The notes beneath the pieces are model-generated. The model was not told the DNA's origin, made no database searches, and saw nothing but the letters and a program-made list of their open reading frames with translations. Shown piece by piece: positions 47,331 to 55,649 of a stretch of 64,000 bases of DNA. How positions within the stretch are numbered: the stretch's first letter is position 1; each line of letters opens with the position of its first letter. A program made the translations under genes and the position numbers. This DNA comes from Roseovarius pelagicus (lineage in GTDB: Bacteria > Pseudomonadota > Alphaproteobacteria > Rhodobacterales > Rhodobacteraceae): assembly GCF_025639885.1 (NCBI RefSeq), contig NZ_CP106738.1:248001-312000 (forward strand), in the 5' to 3' direction.

Positions 47331-48328
47331 TCTTTGGTCCGGTTTCACTGGCGCAGGCGCAGGGCGGCATTCTGGCGCATTCGGTGGCTGTGCCGGGCGG
47401 TCGGTTGCGCAAGGGGGTGACGATTGGCCCGGACCAGATCGCGGCATTAGAGGCAGCGGGAATCGACGAGGTCACGATCGCACGGTTGGAGCCGGGCGAT
47501 TTGCACGAGGATGCGGCGGCGACACGTCTGGCCGAGGCGGTTACGGACGGAGTGACGGGGATTTCATTGAGCCGTGCCTTTACCGGACGGGTGAACCTGC
47601 TGGCGGATGGACCGGGGGTGGTCACGCTGGACGCTGCGGCGATCCGAGCGGCCAATATGGTGCATCCGATGATTACCATCGCCACTGTTCCCGATCATCA
47701 GCAGATGCGTGCGGGCGGCATGATCGCGACGGTCAAGATCATCTCATATGCCGTGCCACAGGCGGCAGTGGACGAGGCGTGTGGGATCGCGCGTGCGACC
47801 ATCGCGGTGGCTGTGCCAGTGGTAAAGACAGCAACGCTGATCGTGTCAGAGATCGCGGGCGGGCCGGGCGACAAAGGCAGTGACGCGATCCGTGCCCGGC
47901 TGGAGGCGCTTGGTATTGATCTGATCGAGATCGTAAGAGTACCGCATGAAACGGAGGCGCTGGCCGCGGCGCTCGGCGCGGCCAGCAGCGATCTGGTGTT
48001 GATCCTGACGGCCTCTGCCACATCGGACCCGAATGACACTGCGCCAGCGGCACTCTGGGCTGCGGGAGGGCAGGTCGAACGATTTGGCATGCCCGTCGAT
48101 CCGGGAAATCTGTTGTTTCTGGGATCGCTGGGAGGCCGCCGGGTGATCGGTTTGCCCGGTTGTGTGCGGTCGCCTGCGCTCAACGGGGCCGATTGGGTGC
48201 TGAGCCGAGTGTCCTGTGGAATCGACGTCAGCCATGCCGATATTGCGGGTATGGGCGTCGGGGGGTTGCTGAAGGAAATACCGACCCGACCGATGCCCCG
48301 CCGAGGCCGCAAGGGTGCCGCGGGATGA
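47327..48328 (+). CDS. Molybdopterin-binding protein (MoCF/MoeA-like domain)
   Basis: The 333-residue protein has an N-terminal region like MoeA (GGILAHSVAVPGGRLRKGVTIGPDQI) and a C-terminal molybdopterin-binding fold with LVLILTASATSDPNDTAPAAL and FGMPVDPGNLLFLGSLGGRRVIGLPGC. It probably handles molybdopterin or nucleotide transfer during cofactor maturation for a xanthine-dehydrogenase-family enzyme. Its overlaps with xdhC and the next membrane gene indicate one translationally coupled operon. Confidence 0.84.
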   Translation: MIFGPVSLAQAQGGILAHSVAVPGGRLRKGVTIGPDQIAALEAAGIDEVTIARLEPGDLHEDAAATRLAEAVTDGVTGISLSRAFTGRVNLLADGPGVVTLDAAAIRAANMVHPMITIATVPDHQQMRAGGMIATVKIISYAVPQAAVDEACGIARATIAVAVPVVKTATLIVSEIAGGPGDKGSDAIRARLEALGIDLIEIVRVPHETEALAAALGAASSDLVLILTASATSDPNDTAPAALWAAGGQVERFGMPVDPGNLLFLGSLGGRRVIGLPGCVRSPALNGADWVLSRVSCGIDVSHADIAGMGVGGLLKEIPTRPMPRRGRKGAAG

Positions 48329-48705
48329 TCGCGGATATCTGGCACAGTTTCCGATCATTGCCCCTGTGGGTCCAAATCTGGGTGTTCGGTATTCTGGTGC
48401 CGGTCAATGCTGCGGCAATCCTGTGGGTGGATGCCCCCTATGGTGGCTGGGTTGCGGCGCTGGCGATTGGGGGGATGCTGCCGAATGTGTGGATCATGTT
48501 GCGTATGCGGGGATTCCCCCGATCAATGGCTGTACCGCACGTGTTAGTCTGGACGCCGCTCGTGGCATTGTTGGTCTGGTTACTGTCCGGTTTGGGCGGG
48601 GCGAGTGATGGGTACATTCGCTATCTGTGGCTGTTGCGGGCGGTCGATCTGATTTCGCTGGGGTTCGATTACGTGGATACGTACAGATGGTTGCGTGACA
48701 GATAA
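48325..48705 (+). CDS. Small membrane protein in molybdenum cofactor operon
   Basis: ATG 48325 overlaps the previous stop (ATGA), giving 126 residues with four hydrophobic helices: WVQIWVFGILVPVNAAAILWV, WVAALAIGGMLPNVWIM, VLVWTPLVALLVWLLSG and a final amphipathic stretch (RYLWLLRAVDLISLGFDYVD). I do not recognise a named family. The coupling with xdhC and a molybdopterin-binding gene suggests a supporting role but nothing in the sequence shows it. Confidence 0.7.
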   Translation: MIADIWHSFRSLPLWVQIWVFGILVPVNAAAILWVDAPYGGWVAALAIGGMLPNVWIMLRMRGFPRSMAVPHVLVWTPLVALLVWLLSGLGGASDGYIRYLWLLRAVDLISLGFDYVDTYRWLRDR

Positions 48706-48722
48706 GCCGTTGCCCAAATGAA

Positions 48723-48748
48723 AACGGCGCCCGTTTCGGAGCGCCGTT
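48723..48748 (-). terminator. Rho-independent terminator of infC
   Basis: AACGGCGC (48723-48730) pairs with GCGCCGTT (48741-48748) across 10 bases. On the minus strand the hairpin is followed by TTTTCATTT, 24 bp after the infC stop. On the plus strand it lies 17 bp after the membrane-protein gene and may serve as a bidirectional terminator. Confidence 0.75.
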
Positions 48749-48771
48749 GAAAACTAATCAGATGACAAGTG

Positions 48772-49317
48772 CTAGCGTGCAGTCGGGCCAATGATCATGA
48801 TCATCTGGCGGCCTTCCATCTTGGGCATGTTTTCGACTTTGCCGACGCCGTCGACATCGGCGGCCACACGCTCTAGCAGGTTGCGACCCAGATCCTGGTG
48901 CGCCATTTCGCGACCGCGAAACCGCAGGGTAATCTTTACCTTGTCGCCATTCTCGAGAAACTTGAAGACGTTGCGCATCTTCACGTCATAATCATGGGTA
49001 TCGGTGTTGGGCCGGAACTTGACCTCTTTCACCTCAATGATCTTCTGTTTCTTGCGGGCTTCGGCTTCGCGCTTTTGGGTTTCGTATTTGTATTTGCCGA
49101 AGTCCATAATCTTGCAGACCGGCGGGCTCGCGTTGGGCGAGATTTCGACGAGGTCCAGTCCGGCCTCTTCGGCCATTTCCAGACCGCGGCGGCCGGTTAC
49201 AACACCGACGTTTTCGCCGTCGGCGCCAATCAGGCGGATTTCATCGTCTTTGATGCGCTCGTTAACACGGGGGCCTGTGTCGCGCGTTGGCGGCGCATTG
49301 TGGGGTCTGCGGGCTAT
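48772..49317 (-). CDS. infC: Translation initiation factor IF-3, AUA start codon
   Basis: The 181-residue product is complete only if translation begins at ATA (plus-strand 49315-49317), reading [22 protein letters not shown] and then [20 protein letters not shown] lies eight bases upstream, and no ATG, GTG or TTG is in frame nearby; the first internal ATG would remove the conserved N-terminal 47 residues. The C-domain shows [27 protein letters not shown] and [14 protein letters not shown]. coli infC starts at AUU, and IF-3 represses its own mRNA by rejecting non-standard starts. The same feedback is likely here. Confidence 0.92.
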   Translation of the reverse strand: MARRPHNAPPTRDTGPRVNERIKDDEIRLIGADGENVGVVTGRRGLEMAEEAGLDLVEISPNASPPVCKIMDFGKYKYETQKREAEARKKQKIIEVKEVKFRPNTDTHDYDVKMRNVFKFLENGDKVKITLRFRGREMAHQDLGRNLLERVAADVDGVGKVENMPKMEGRQMIMIIGPTAR

Positions 49318-49526
49318 GGTATTTATCCTTCGATGATTTGCAAGGTCGACTGAGTGGGCAAGCTAACTGTGCCAACCCCGCGTTTCAAGCCGCAAAATAG
49401 GCTGATCTGAGCCGATCGGGCGGATATTCCCCCTTGTGTCTTGGCAGGAGGGACGGCATTTGATCTGACAATAATGAAGGGCCTCCTATCTAGCATGAGG
49501 CCGAACGAACAAAGGGGACTAATTCA

Positions 49527-50348
49527 ATGAAAAATCTGCTGTGGATTATTGTTGCTGCGGTTGTACTGGTCGGCGGGTATTTCCTGATGACGGGCAAGTC
49601 GCCAACTGAGATGGTCAGCACGACCGAAGAGCCGATCGAAGCGCCCGCCGAGGTCGAAGTGGCCGCCGAGCCGGAAGAACCTGCCGAGGAAGTGGCCATA
49701 GAAGAAGCAGAACCTGCCGAAGAAGTTGTCGAGCCCGTCGAAGAGACAACCGCCGAAGAACAGGTCGAAGAGGCCACCGAGTCGGCGTCTGACGCCGTTG
49801 AAGAGATGGCGGATGAAGCCAATTCTATGGCCGACGAGATCGCAACCGATGCCAACGAGGCAGTGAATGATGCGGCGCAGGATCTGACTGATGCGATGAA
49901 TGACCTGACCGAAAACGCGGAATCCGCCACAGAGACAGCCGAAGAAGCCACCGAGTCGGCGTCTGACGCCGCAGCGGACACTGCGACAGAGGCAGCCGAA
50001 GCAACAGAAGAGGCCACCGAGGCGGCAACCGATGCCGCGACGGACACGGCAACCGAAGCGGCCGAGTCGGCGTCTGACGCAGCAGCGGATACTGCGACTG
50101 AGGCAACCGAAGCAACGGAGGCCACAGGAGACGCGGCGGAAGCTGCAACCGACGCAGCGGGTAACGACATTGCCGATTTGCTGACTGTGGATGGGTTCGA
50201 TTATGATAAAGTGGTCGAATATGTGGACAATTCCGACCTGAACATAGGTGTGCGCATGGCCACCAAAACAGCGTTGGAACAGGCCCGCGACAATCCTGAA
50301 GTGTTGAAGCAAGTCCTGAGCCAGCTGCGTGAGCGTCTCGGCCTCTGA
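49527..50348 (+). CDS. Ala/Glu/Thr-rich acidic repeat protein with N-terminal membrane anchor
   Basis: The 273-residue protein has a hydrophobic anchor or signal (NLLWIIVAAVVLVGGYFLM), a very acidic, low-complexity middle (about 30-215) built of Ala, Glu, Thr, Asp, Ser, and a structured C-terminus (DIADLLTVDGFDYDKVVEYVDNS and LEQARDNPEVLKQVLSQLRERL). The middle is repetitive: ATESASDA recurs and TATEA/ATEA units alternate, with an 18-bp DNA repeat in three copies. The composition favours long amphipathic helices or a disordered brush in the periplasm. A strong terminator follows. Family unknown; the C-terminus may be the functional part. Confidence 0.8.
   Translation: MKNLLWIIVAAVVLVGGYFLMTGKSPTEMVSTTEEPIEAPAEVEVAAEPEEPAEEVAIEEAEPAEEVVEPVEETTAEEQVEEATESASDAVEEMADEANSMADEIATDANEAVNDAAQDLTDAMNDLTENAESATETAEEATESASDAAADTATEAAEATEEATEAATDAATDTATEAAESASDAAADTATEATEATEATGDAAEAATDAAGNDIADLLTVDGFDYDKVVEYVDNSDLNIGVRMATKTALEQARDNPEVLKQVLSQLRERLGL
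49778..50080 (+). repeat. Three copies of an 18-bp coding repeat
   Basis: CGAGTCGGCGTCTGACGC occurs identically at 49778-49795, 49952-49969 and 50063-50080, all in the same frame and coding for ESASDA. Distances are 174 and 111 bp, so the repeats come from internal duplication, not a regular array. Confidence 0.75.
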
Positions 50349-50370
50349 TTACGATAATCAAGCTATGGGA

Positions 50371-50404
50371 AAGCCCGCCCCGGATCACCGAGGCGGGCTT
50401 TTTT
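50371..50404 (+). terminator. Rho-independent terminator
   Basis: AAGCCCGCC (50371-50379) pairs with GGCGGGCTT (50392-50400), followed by TTTT, 23 bp after the stop of the repeat-protein gene. It also separates that gene from the convergent fpr gene. Confidence 0.9.
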
Positions 50405-50450
50405 ATGGTCATGTGTCTGCGGTAGCTGGCCGGGTAGACCGGCCATCGAT

Positions 50451-51302
50451 TCAATCCAGAAACGCTTTTTCCACAACGTAGTGTGCGGGTTTCGAGTTCG
50501 CGCCTTCCTCCAGCCCATACCCTTCGAGAAGCTCTTTTAGTTCAAGATTAAAGGCGAGATTGCCGCAAATCATCGCGCGATCAGTCTCAGGGCAGAGCGG
50601 TGGTACGCCCAATTCCTGAAATACGTCGCCAGAGCGCATCAGGTCTGTAATGCGGCCCATCTTGGTGCTCGGCTCTCGGGTGGTGGTGGGGTAATAGCGC
50701 AGTTTGTCGGCGAAACCCGCGCCAATCAGTTCGGCCAGCATTTCGTCGTTGCGGATGCTGTCGATCAATTCCGCGCCATATGTCAGCTCGCCTGCTTCGC
50801 GGCAGGTATGGGTGATGATCACCTCGTCATAATCCGTATATGTCTGGGGGTCGCGCAAAAGCGAGGCAAAGGGGGCAAAGCCGGTGCCGGTGGCAAAGAG
50901 CCACAGCCGTTTGCCGGGCAGCAACGCGTCATGCACCAGCGTGCCGACGGGTTTCGGGCGCAGGATGATCTGGTCGCCCGGCTGGATATGTTGCAGGCGG
51001 CTGGTCAGCGGGCCATCCTGAACCTTGATCGAATAGAATTCCAGTTCGTCATCCCAACTGGGTGATGCGATGGAGTAGGCGCGCAACAGTGGTTTTTGCT
51101 TGCCCGTCTCCGGATGAGGATCCCCCATCAGGCCGATCATCACGAATTCGCCCGAGCGGAACCGTAGTGTCGTGGGGCGCGTCACGCGAAAGGAAAACAG
51201 CCGATCGGTCCAATGTTTGACTTGGGTAACAGTCTGGGCGTCGGGCAGGGTCGGGACGGCACGGGTGGGCGCAGCATCGTTCACAGGCAAAATCTCGTTC
51301 AT
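50451..51302 (-). CDS. fpr: Ferredoxin--NADP(+) reductase
   Basis: The 283-residue protein has the FAD-binding RAYSIASPSWDD, the KPVGTLVHDALLPGKRLWLFATGTGFAPF segment and the NADP-binding MICGNLAFNLEL plus C-terminal VEKAFLD. It is the bacterial Fpr type. It is last in the sulfate assimilation cluster and is likely to supply electrons, through ferredoxin, to the ferredoxin-type sulfite reductase encoded four genes upstream. The gap to the preceding gene is 69 bp. Confidence 0.92.
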   Translation of the reverse strand: MNEILPVNDAAPTRAVPTLPDAQTVTQVKHWTDRLFSFRVTRPTTLRFRSGEFVMIGLMGDPHPETGKQKPLLRAYSIASPSWDDELEFYSIKVQDGPLTSRLQHIQPGDQIILRPKPVGTLVHDALLPGKRLWLFATGTGFAPFASLLRDPQTYTDYDEVIITHTCREAGELTYGAELIDSIRNDEMLAELIGAGFADKLRYYPTTTREPSTKMGRITDLMRSGDVFQELGVPPLCPETDRAMICGNLAFNLELKELLEGYGLEEGANSKPAHYVVEKAFLD

Positions 51303-51371
51303 GGGTCCATTGACCAGCGGCTCGGCTGGCCCCTCTTACTATGCGTTGATTGGGATCAGGAAAAGGGGGGC

Positions 51372-51779
51372 TTAACCGCGCACCCGTGCCTGATAATCAT
51401 TTGCCTGCCAGTTGGCCCGAAACAGCCACTGCTCCTCGGGTTGACGTGCAGCGAGGCTTGTGTCGATCTCGACCTCGTCAAAGCCGGATCGGCGGGCCAT
51501 GGCGTATTGATCCGCGATCACATGCCCCCGCGCGCGCAGACGGCCTGTATAGCCGTGCAAGCGCAACTGCCGCGCGATGGTAAAGCCGCGCCCATCCGCC
51601 GAGTTGGGAAAATCCACGCGCACCATGCGCAGGCTGGGGATTTTTCCTACGACGGCATCCAGATCGGCATCCGCGGGCACATCCAGTACGTCCGTCTCAT
51701 TGCTGGCCTCTTCCAGCGGTGTAAATGCTTCGTTCCAGCCGTCGGGGGCGAAGCCGTTATCCGTGACGATCACGCTCAT
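51372..51779 (-). CDS. DUF934-family protein of the sulfite reductase cluster
   Basis: ATG 51779 overlaps the cysH stop (ATGA). The 135-residue protein contains VDFPNSADGRGFTIARQLRLHGYTGRLRARGHVIADQYAMARRSGFDEVEI in one block, the DUF934 pattern. These proteins always sit with assimilatory sulfite reductase and are presumed to be accessory factors in sulfite reduction. No redox motif is visible. Confidence 0.86.
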   Translation of the reverse strand: MSVIVTDNGFAPDGWNEAFTPLEEASNETDVLDVPADADLDAVVGKIPSLRMVRVDFPNSADGRGFTIARQLRLHGYTGRLRARGHVIADQYAMARRSGFDEVEIDTSLAARQPEEQWLFRANWQANDYQARVRG

Positions 51780-52510
51780 GCGGTCACTCCTTGCCTTACA
51801 ATCTTGCCATTCACGATATGAATACCGCATTCTGATTTTTCTTCGCCACGCCAGCGACCTGCGCGCGAATCTTCACCCGGTTTCACGGGCGAGGTGCAGG
51901 GCATGCAGCCGATCGACGGATAGCCGCGCGCCACCAGCGGATGACGCGGCAGGCGGTTTTCTTCCATGTAGGTGCGCACGTCGTCGGGCGTCCAATGTGC
52001 CAGCGGATTCACTTTCATCCGCCCGGTTGCATCCTCAGTCTCGAAGAAGTCCATCTCGGCGCGCGCACCACCCTGATAGCGTTTGCGCCCGGTGATCCAG
52101 CCATCGAACCCTTGCAAGGCGCGCTCCAGCGGGCGCGTTTTGCGCAGAGCGCAGCAGGCATCGGTGTCGCGTAGATGGAGTGTCTTGTCCGGGTCCTCGT
52201 TTGTCGCCTCCAGCGTGTCGGCGCGAATGATGCGGATATCCGTCAGGCCCAGCCGTTCGGCCAGTTCCTGCTGGTAAACCAGCGTTTCGGTAAAGAGCAG
52301 CTCGGTATCGAGAAAGATCACCGGCGTGCTGCGCCGGATCACCGAGACCATATGCAACAGCACGACCGATTCGGCACCAAAGCTGGACACCAGCGCCAAT
52401 TGCCCGCTGTCGGGGGTGTTCAGCGCATGTTGCAGGACGGTATGGGCTGCGTTCAGCCGATACCAGTCATTCAGCGACGCAACCCGCCTGCCCAGATCAT
52501 TCTGCGGCAT
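51776..52510 (-). CDS. cysH: Assimilatory adenylylsulfate (APS) reductase
   Basis: ATG 52510 overlaps the end of cysI by 14 bp; longer in-frame starts read through the cysI gene and are spurious. The 244-residue product has VSSFGAESVVLLHMV, the tandem Cys DACCALRKTRPLERAL and GCMPCTSPV, which hold a [4Fe-4S] cluster, and the catalytic ECGIHI. These extra cysteines mark APS reductases, unlike the E. coli PAPS enzyme. It makes sulfite from APS using thioredoxin. Confidence 0.94.
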   Translation of the reverse strand: MPQNDLGRRVASLNDWYRLNAAHTVLQHALNTPDSGQLALVSSFGAESVVLLHMVSVIRRSTPVIFLDTELLFTETLVYQQELAERLGLTDIRIIRADTLEATNEDPDKTLHLRDTDACCALRKTRPLERALQGFDGWITGRKRYQGGARAEMDFFETEDATGRMKVNPLAHWTPDDVRTYMEENRLPRHPLVARGYPSIGCMPCTSPVKPGEDSRAGRWRGEEKSECGIHIVNGKIVRQGVTA

Positions 52511-54167
52511 AGGCTTGGGCCTCGGTTTGGTAGAGGGCCGCCTTGAACGGAGCCAGACCCACCCGCTGATAGGCGGCGAGAAATGTCTCTTCGGGGCCGG
52601 TGCGCAGGTCCAGATAGGCGTACACGATCCGCTCAATGGCCGGAACGATATCATCGGCCGAGAATCCCGGACCAGTGCGATCACCCAAACGCGCATCGGC
52701 CCGGTGGTCGCCGCCCAGCGTGATCTGATAGCTTTCCACGCCCGCGCGATCGAGGCCGAGGATGCCGATATGGCCGACATGGTGATGGCCGCAGGCATTG
52801 ATGCAGCCTGATATCTTGATCTTCATCTCGCCGATTTCATGCTCCAGCTTCAGCTCGTCGAAGCGGGTCGCAATTTCCTGAGCAATGGGGATCGAGCGGG
52901 CGGTTGCCAGCGCGCAATAATCCATGCCGGGGCAGGCGATGATATCGCTGATCAGCCCGATATTGGCCGTCCCCAACCCTTCGGCCCGCAAAGCAGCGAA
53001 CACACTGGGAATATGAGATTTGTGAACATGCGGCAGGATCACGTTCTGCTCGTGTGAAATGCGCAGTTCGTCATGGCCGTAACGTTCGGCCAGTGCCGCC
53101 ATCAGGCGCATCTGGCGGGCAGAGGCGTCACCGGGCGTTTTTCCATGCGCCTTGAGCGAGATCGAGACGACCGCATAGCCCGGTGCACGGTGCTCTGACA
53201 GGTTGGTGTCTGCCCAAGAGCGAAAGATCGGATCGTGCTGGCGCGCATGATTGTACGGTTCGTCCGATGCAGTGAGAAACGCGGGTGGCGCAAAGTCGGC
53301 GCGGATCGCCGCCAGCATTTCCTGGTCAATACCTGCAAAGCTGGGTTTGATGATCGCAAACCGCTCGGCCACGCGAGCGCGGATATTTTCGATCCCGTGT
53401 TCGTGTACGGTGATCTTGATCCGCGATTTAAACTTGTTGTCGCGACGGCCCAGCAGGTTCCAGACGCTGACGACGGCCTCGATATAGGGCAGCAGATCGG
53501 ACTCTGGCAGGAAATCGGCCAGCACTTTGCCGATCATCGGGGTGCGACCAAGGCCGCCACCGACGATGACCTGATAGCCGATTTCACCGTCGCGCTCGAT
53601 AATGCGCAAGCCGATATCATGCGCTGCTGTTACGGCGCGGTCATTGGGGCTGCCGGTGACACCGACTTTGAACTTGCGCGGCAGAAACTGAAATTCGGGG
53701 TGGTCTGTGGACCATTGGCGGATCAGCTCGGCCACCGGGCGCGGATCGGCCACCTCGTCAGCGGCAGCGCCAGCAAAATGGTCGGCTGTCACGTTGCGGA
53801 TGGTGTTGCCGCTGGTCTGGATCGCGTGCATCTGAACTTCGGCCAGCGCATCCAGCATATCGGGCACATCGGCGAGGTTAGGCCAGTTATACTGGATGTT
53901 CTGCCGGGTGGTGAAATGGCCGTAGCCCTTGTCCCATCGCTCGGCGATATCGGCCAGTTTGCGCATTTGGCGGCTGTTCAGCGTGCCGTAGGGGATCGCC
54001 ACGCGCAGCATGTAGGCGTGCAGTTGCAGGTACAGCCCGTTCATCAGGCGCAGCGGCTTGAACTCGTCCTCGGTCAGCGAACCGTCGATGCGGCGTTCCA
54101 CCTGAGCGCGGAACTGGCTGTTGCGGGCCGCGACAAAGGCGGAATCAAATTCGGAATAGGTATACAT
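52497..54167 (-). CDS. cysI: Ferredoxin-type assimilatory sulfite (nitrite/sulfite) reductase
   Basis: ATG 54167 gives MYTYSEFDSAFVAARNSQFR; the open frame to 54305 lies under the next gene and is not used. The 556-residue protein has the repeated ferredoxin-like domains, GYGHFTTRQNIQYNW, the siroheme/[4Fe-4S] ligands in IACPGMDYCALATA and KISGCINACGHHHVGHIGILG. It reduces sulfite to sulfide. Siroheme would come from the cysG-like gene of the same operon and electrons via Fpr and ferredoxin. Confidence 0.92.
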   Translation of the reverse strand: MYTYSEFDSAFVAARNSQFRAQVERRIDGSLTEDEFKPLRLMNGLYLQLHAYMLRVAIPYGTLNSRQMRKLADIAERWDKGYGHFTTRQNIQYNWPNLADVPDMLDALAEVQMHAIQTSGNTIRNVTADHFAGAAADEVADPRPVAELIRQWSTDHPEFQFLPRKFKVGVTGSPNDRAVTAAHDIGLRIIERDGEIGYQVIVGGGLGRTPMIGKVLADFLPESDLLPYIEAVVSVWNLLGRRDNKFKSRIKITVHEHGIENIRARVAERFAIIKPSFAGIDQEMLAAIRADFAPPAFLTASDEPYNHARQHDPIFRSWADTNLSEHRAPGYAVVSISLKAHGKTPGDASARQMRLMAALAERYGHDELRISHEQNVILPHVHKSHIPSVFAALRAEGLGTANIGLISDIIACPGMDYCALATARSIPIAQEIATRFDELKLEHEIGEMKIKISGCINACGHHHVGHIGILGLDRAGVESYQITLGGDHRADARLGDRTGPGFSADDIVPAIERIVYAYLDLRTGPEETFLAAYQRVGLAPFKAALYQTEAQAYAAE

Positions 54168-54207
54168 CAGATGTCTCCTGAAGGCAGTCTTGGCGCGCGG
54201 GGACGGA

Positions 54208-54519
54208 TCAGGTCCGGGACGCGATGTCAGCTTGTTTGCCGTGGAAATGGTTGGATGGGCCGGTGCGGCGAAATTCCTCGCGGAAATGCACCGGTTCCGG
54301 GCCATCTGTGCCGGGCTTCATATCTGCCAGATAGACGCCGACCACTTCGCCAGTACGGGCCTGCGCGGACAGCAGGCGCAGATCGGCGTCGGCCTCGTCG
54401 GTCAGGACATCGGCATGGCGAAGATCTCGTGTCCACGTGTCCTGAGCGGTGAAGTAGACGACGTCGCCCTGAACAAGCGCGTTGGCGGTGATGACTTTAG
54501 GGGTGAATTCGCGGGGCAT
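54208..54519 (-). CDS. DUF2849-family protein
   Basis: The 103-residue protein shows ITANALVQGDVVYFTAQDTWTRDL and VGVYLADMKPGTDGPEPVHFREEFRRTGPS, the DUF2849 pattern that occurs only beside sulfite reductase genes in Alphaproteobacteria. It overlaps the cysG stop by one base (TGATG). Its role is unknown; position suggests assembly or regulation of sulfite reductase. Confidence 0.86.
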   Translation of the reverse strand: MPREFTPKVITANALVQGDVVYFTAQDTWTRDLRHADVLTDEADADLRLLSAQARTGEVVGVYLADMKPGTDGPEPVHFREEFRRTGPSNHFHGKQADIASRT

Positions 54520-55505
54520 CAGGCAGTCTCCTGCAACGGTGTGAGATTGGGTAGAGGGGCAATGCCGGGGATGGCCAAGGCGGCGATCCCGGCACTGCGA
54601 CAGGCCGCGATCATGCGGGCGTCGGGTGCGGCAGGCATCAGGCAGATGACATGGCGGCCAGCGGTGGCCGCGTCGATCAGCGGTCGGGCGGTGCGGGGCA
54701 GGGCGCCGAATGTGGCCTCGCGCCGTGCCAGATCAAGGATCTGAGGCGAGACACCCGCGCTATGCAGGACCAGATCAGCCTCGTGCAGGATGTTGCGGGT
54801 TTTCAGCGGCAGCAGTTCGGGATCGGCGGCAGCCACGATGGCAAAGCTCACACGGCCCATGCCGGGCTTGGCGTCCAGATGTGTGGCTAGTTGCGCGCGC
54901 AGCACGCCGCGCAGATCAGCACCGGCGTCACGGTCCAGCGCATCGGGACCTGTGGCAAAGAAGAATTCCGACCAAAAGCTGCGCCGCGCACGACCCATCG
55001 GGAGCGCCTCAGCCATCCGGCGAAAGGCGCTGGCCGCGCGCGCCAGCGGCCCCAGCGACGACGGCAGACGGGTTTCCAGATCCGCCTTGATCGCGCGGGC
55101 AAGCACCGGTGCGGTGCCTTCAGTCCCGATTGCAATGGTCACCGGATCACGGTCGACGATGGCGGGGGTGATGAACTGGCTGTCATGGAGGTTATCCACG
55201 ATGTTGCTCAGCACATTTTCGTCGCGGGCGATCGCAGTGGTGCGCGCGTCCTCGGCTGCCTCCTCGTCAGCGGCGTAAAACAGCGCGGCACCGCGCAGAT
55301 CGCCGGGTGCAACGGGGCGGCGCAGCAGATCAAGCGCTCCCGTGTCGGCCCATGCCACGATTTCCTCGGCCGGGGTCGAGGCGTGGACGATCAGACGTGC
55401 TTGGGTCTTCATCAGCAGCCGCAATTTGGCAAGTGCGGCATCACCGCCGCCCGACAGAACGATCCGGCGTCCTTCTAGCGCCAGGAAGATGGGAAAATGT
55501 TTCAT
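54519..55505 (-). CDS. cysG: Siroheme synthase with intact dehydrogenase/ferrochelatase half and truncated methylase half
   Basis: ATG 55505 begins MKHFPIFLALEGRRIVLSGGGDAALAKLRLL, the CysG_N NAD-binding motif; ATG 55514 is an alternative. Residues 1-215 cover precorrin-2 dehydrogenase and ferrochelatase (VLSNIVDNLHDSQFITPAIVDRD, then FWSEFFF). The last about 100 residues (RVSFAIVAAADPELLPLKTRNILHEADLVL to IPGIAPLP) align with only the N-terminal lobe of a SAM uroporphyrinogen methyltransferase. GxGPGDP is changed to AAADPEL, RLKGGDP to CLMPAAPD, and the C-terminal lobe is absent. E. coli CysG is 457 residues; this is 328. A separate CobA must supply precorrin-2. Confidence 0.86.
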   Translation of the reverse strand: MKHFPIFLALEGRRIVLSGGGDAALAKLRLLMKTQARLIVHASTPAEEIVAWADTGALDLLRRPVAPGDLRGAALFYAADEEAAEDARTTAIARDENVLSNIVDNLHDSQFITPAIVDRDPVTIAIGTEGTAPVLARAIKADLETRLPSSLGPLARAASAFRRMAEALPMGRARRSFWSEFFFATGPDALDRDAGADLRGVLRAQLATHLDAKPGMGRVSFAIVAAADPELLPLKTRNILHEADLVLHSAGVSPQILDLARREATFGALPRTARPLIDAATAGRHVICLMPAAPDARMIAACRSAGIAALAIPGIAPLPNLTPLQETA

Positions 55506-55618
55506 GTGCGGCATGCCTGCTCTTTGGTTGACTTGCCTCAATATAGAAAATATTTCCATTTATGCGCCAGATGTGCGGATCAATAAGGACATACGTTCCA
55601 AGTTGACTCGAAACATGC

Positions 55619-55630
55619 TGGAACGTTCCA
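55619..55630. promoter_or_regulatory. Palindrome TGGAACGTTCCA, candidate Lrp-type operator
   Basis: A perfect 12-bp palindrome ends 19 bp before the Lrp gene start, in the 144-bp divergent promoter region shared with the cys operon. A half-site ACGTTCCA recurs at 55593-55600. It may be the autoregulatory and cys-operon control site. Confidence 0.5.
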
Positions 55631-55649
55631 AATGGAAAAGGATAATGGA

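Noticed and set aside
49778..50080. Spaced 18-bp repeats as a CRISPR array
   Set aside because: Only three copies occur, the spacers differ in length (156 and 93 bp), and they are in-frame coding repeats.
49524..50312. Long minus-strand frames rich in Cys/Arg/Gly or Ser/Ala opposite the acidic repeat protein
   Set aside because: They are mirror readings of repetitive GCN/GAN codons; only the plus strand has a signal peptide, terminator and sensible C-terminus.
53235..54452. A 405-codon plus-strand open frame opposite cysI
   Set aside because: It lies over the complete sulfite reductase gene and its translation shows no domain.
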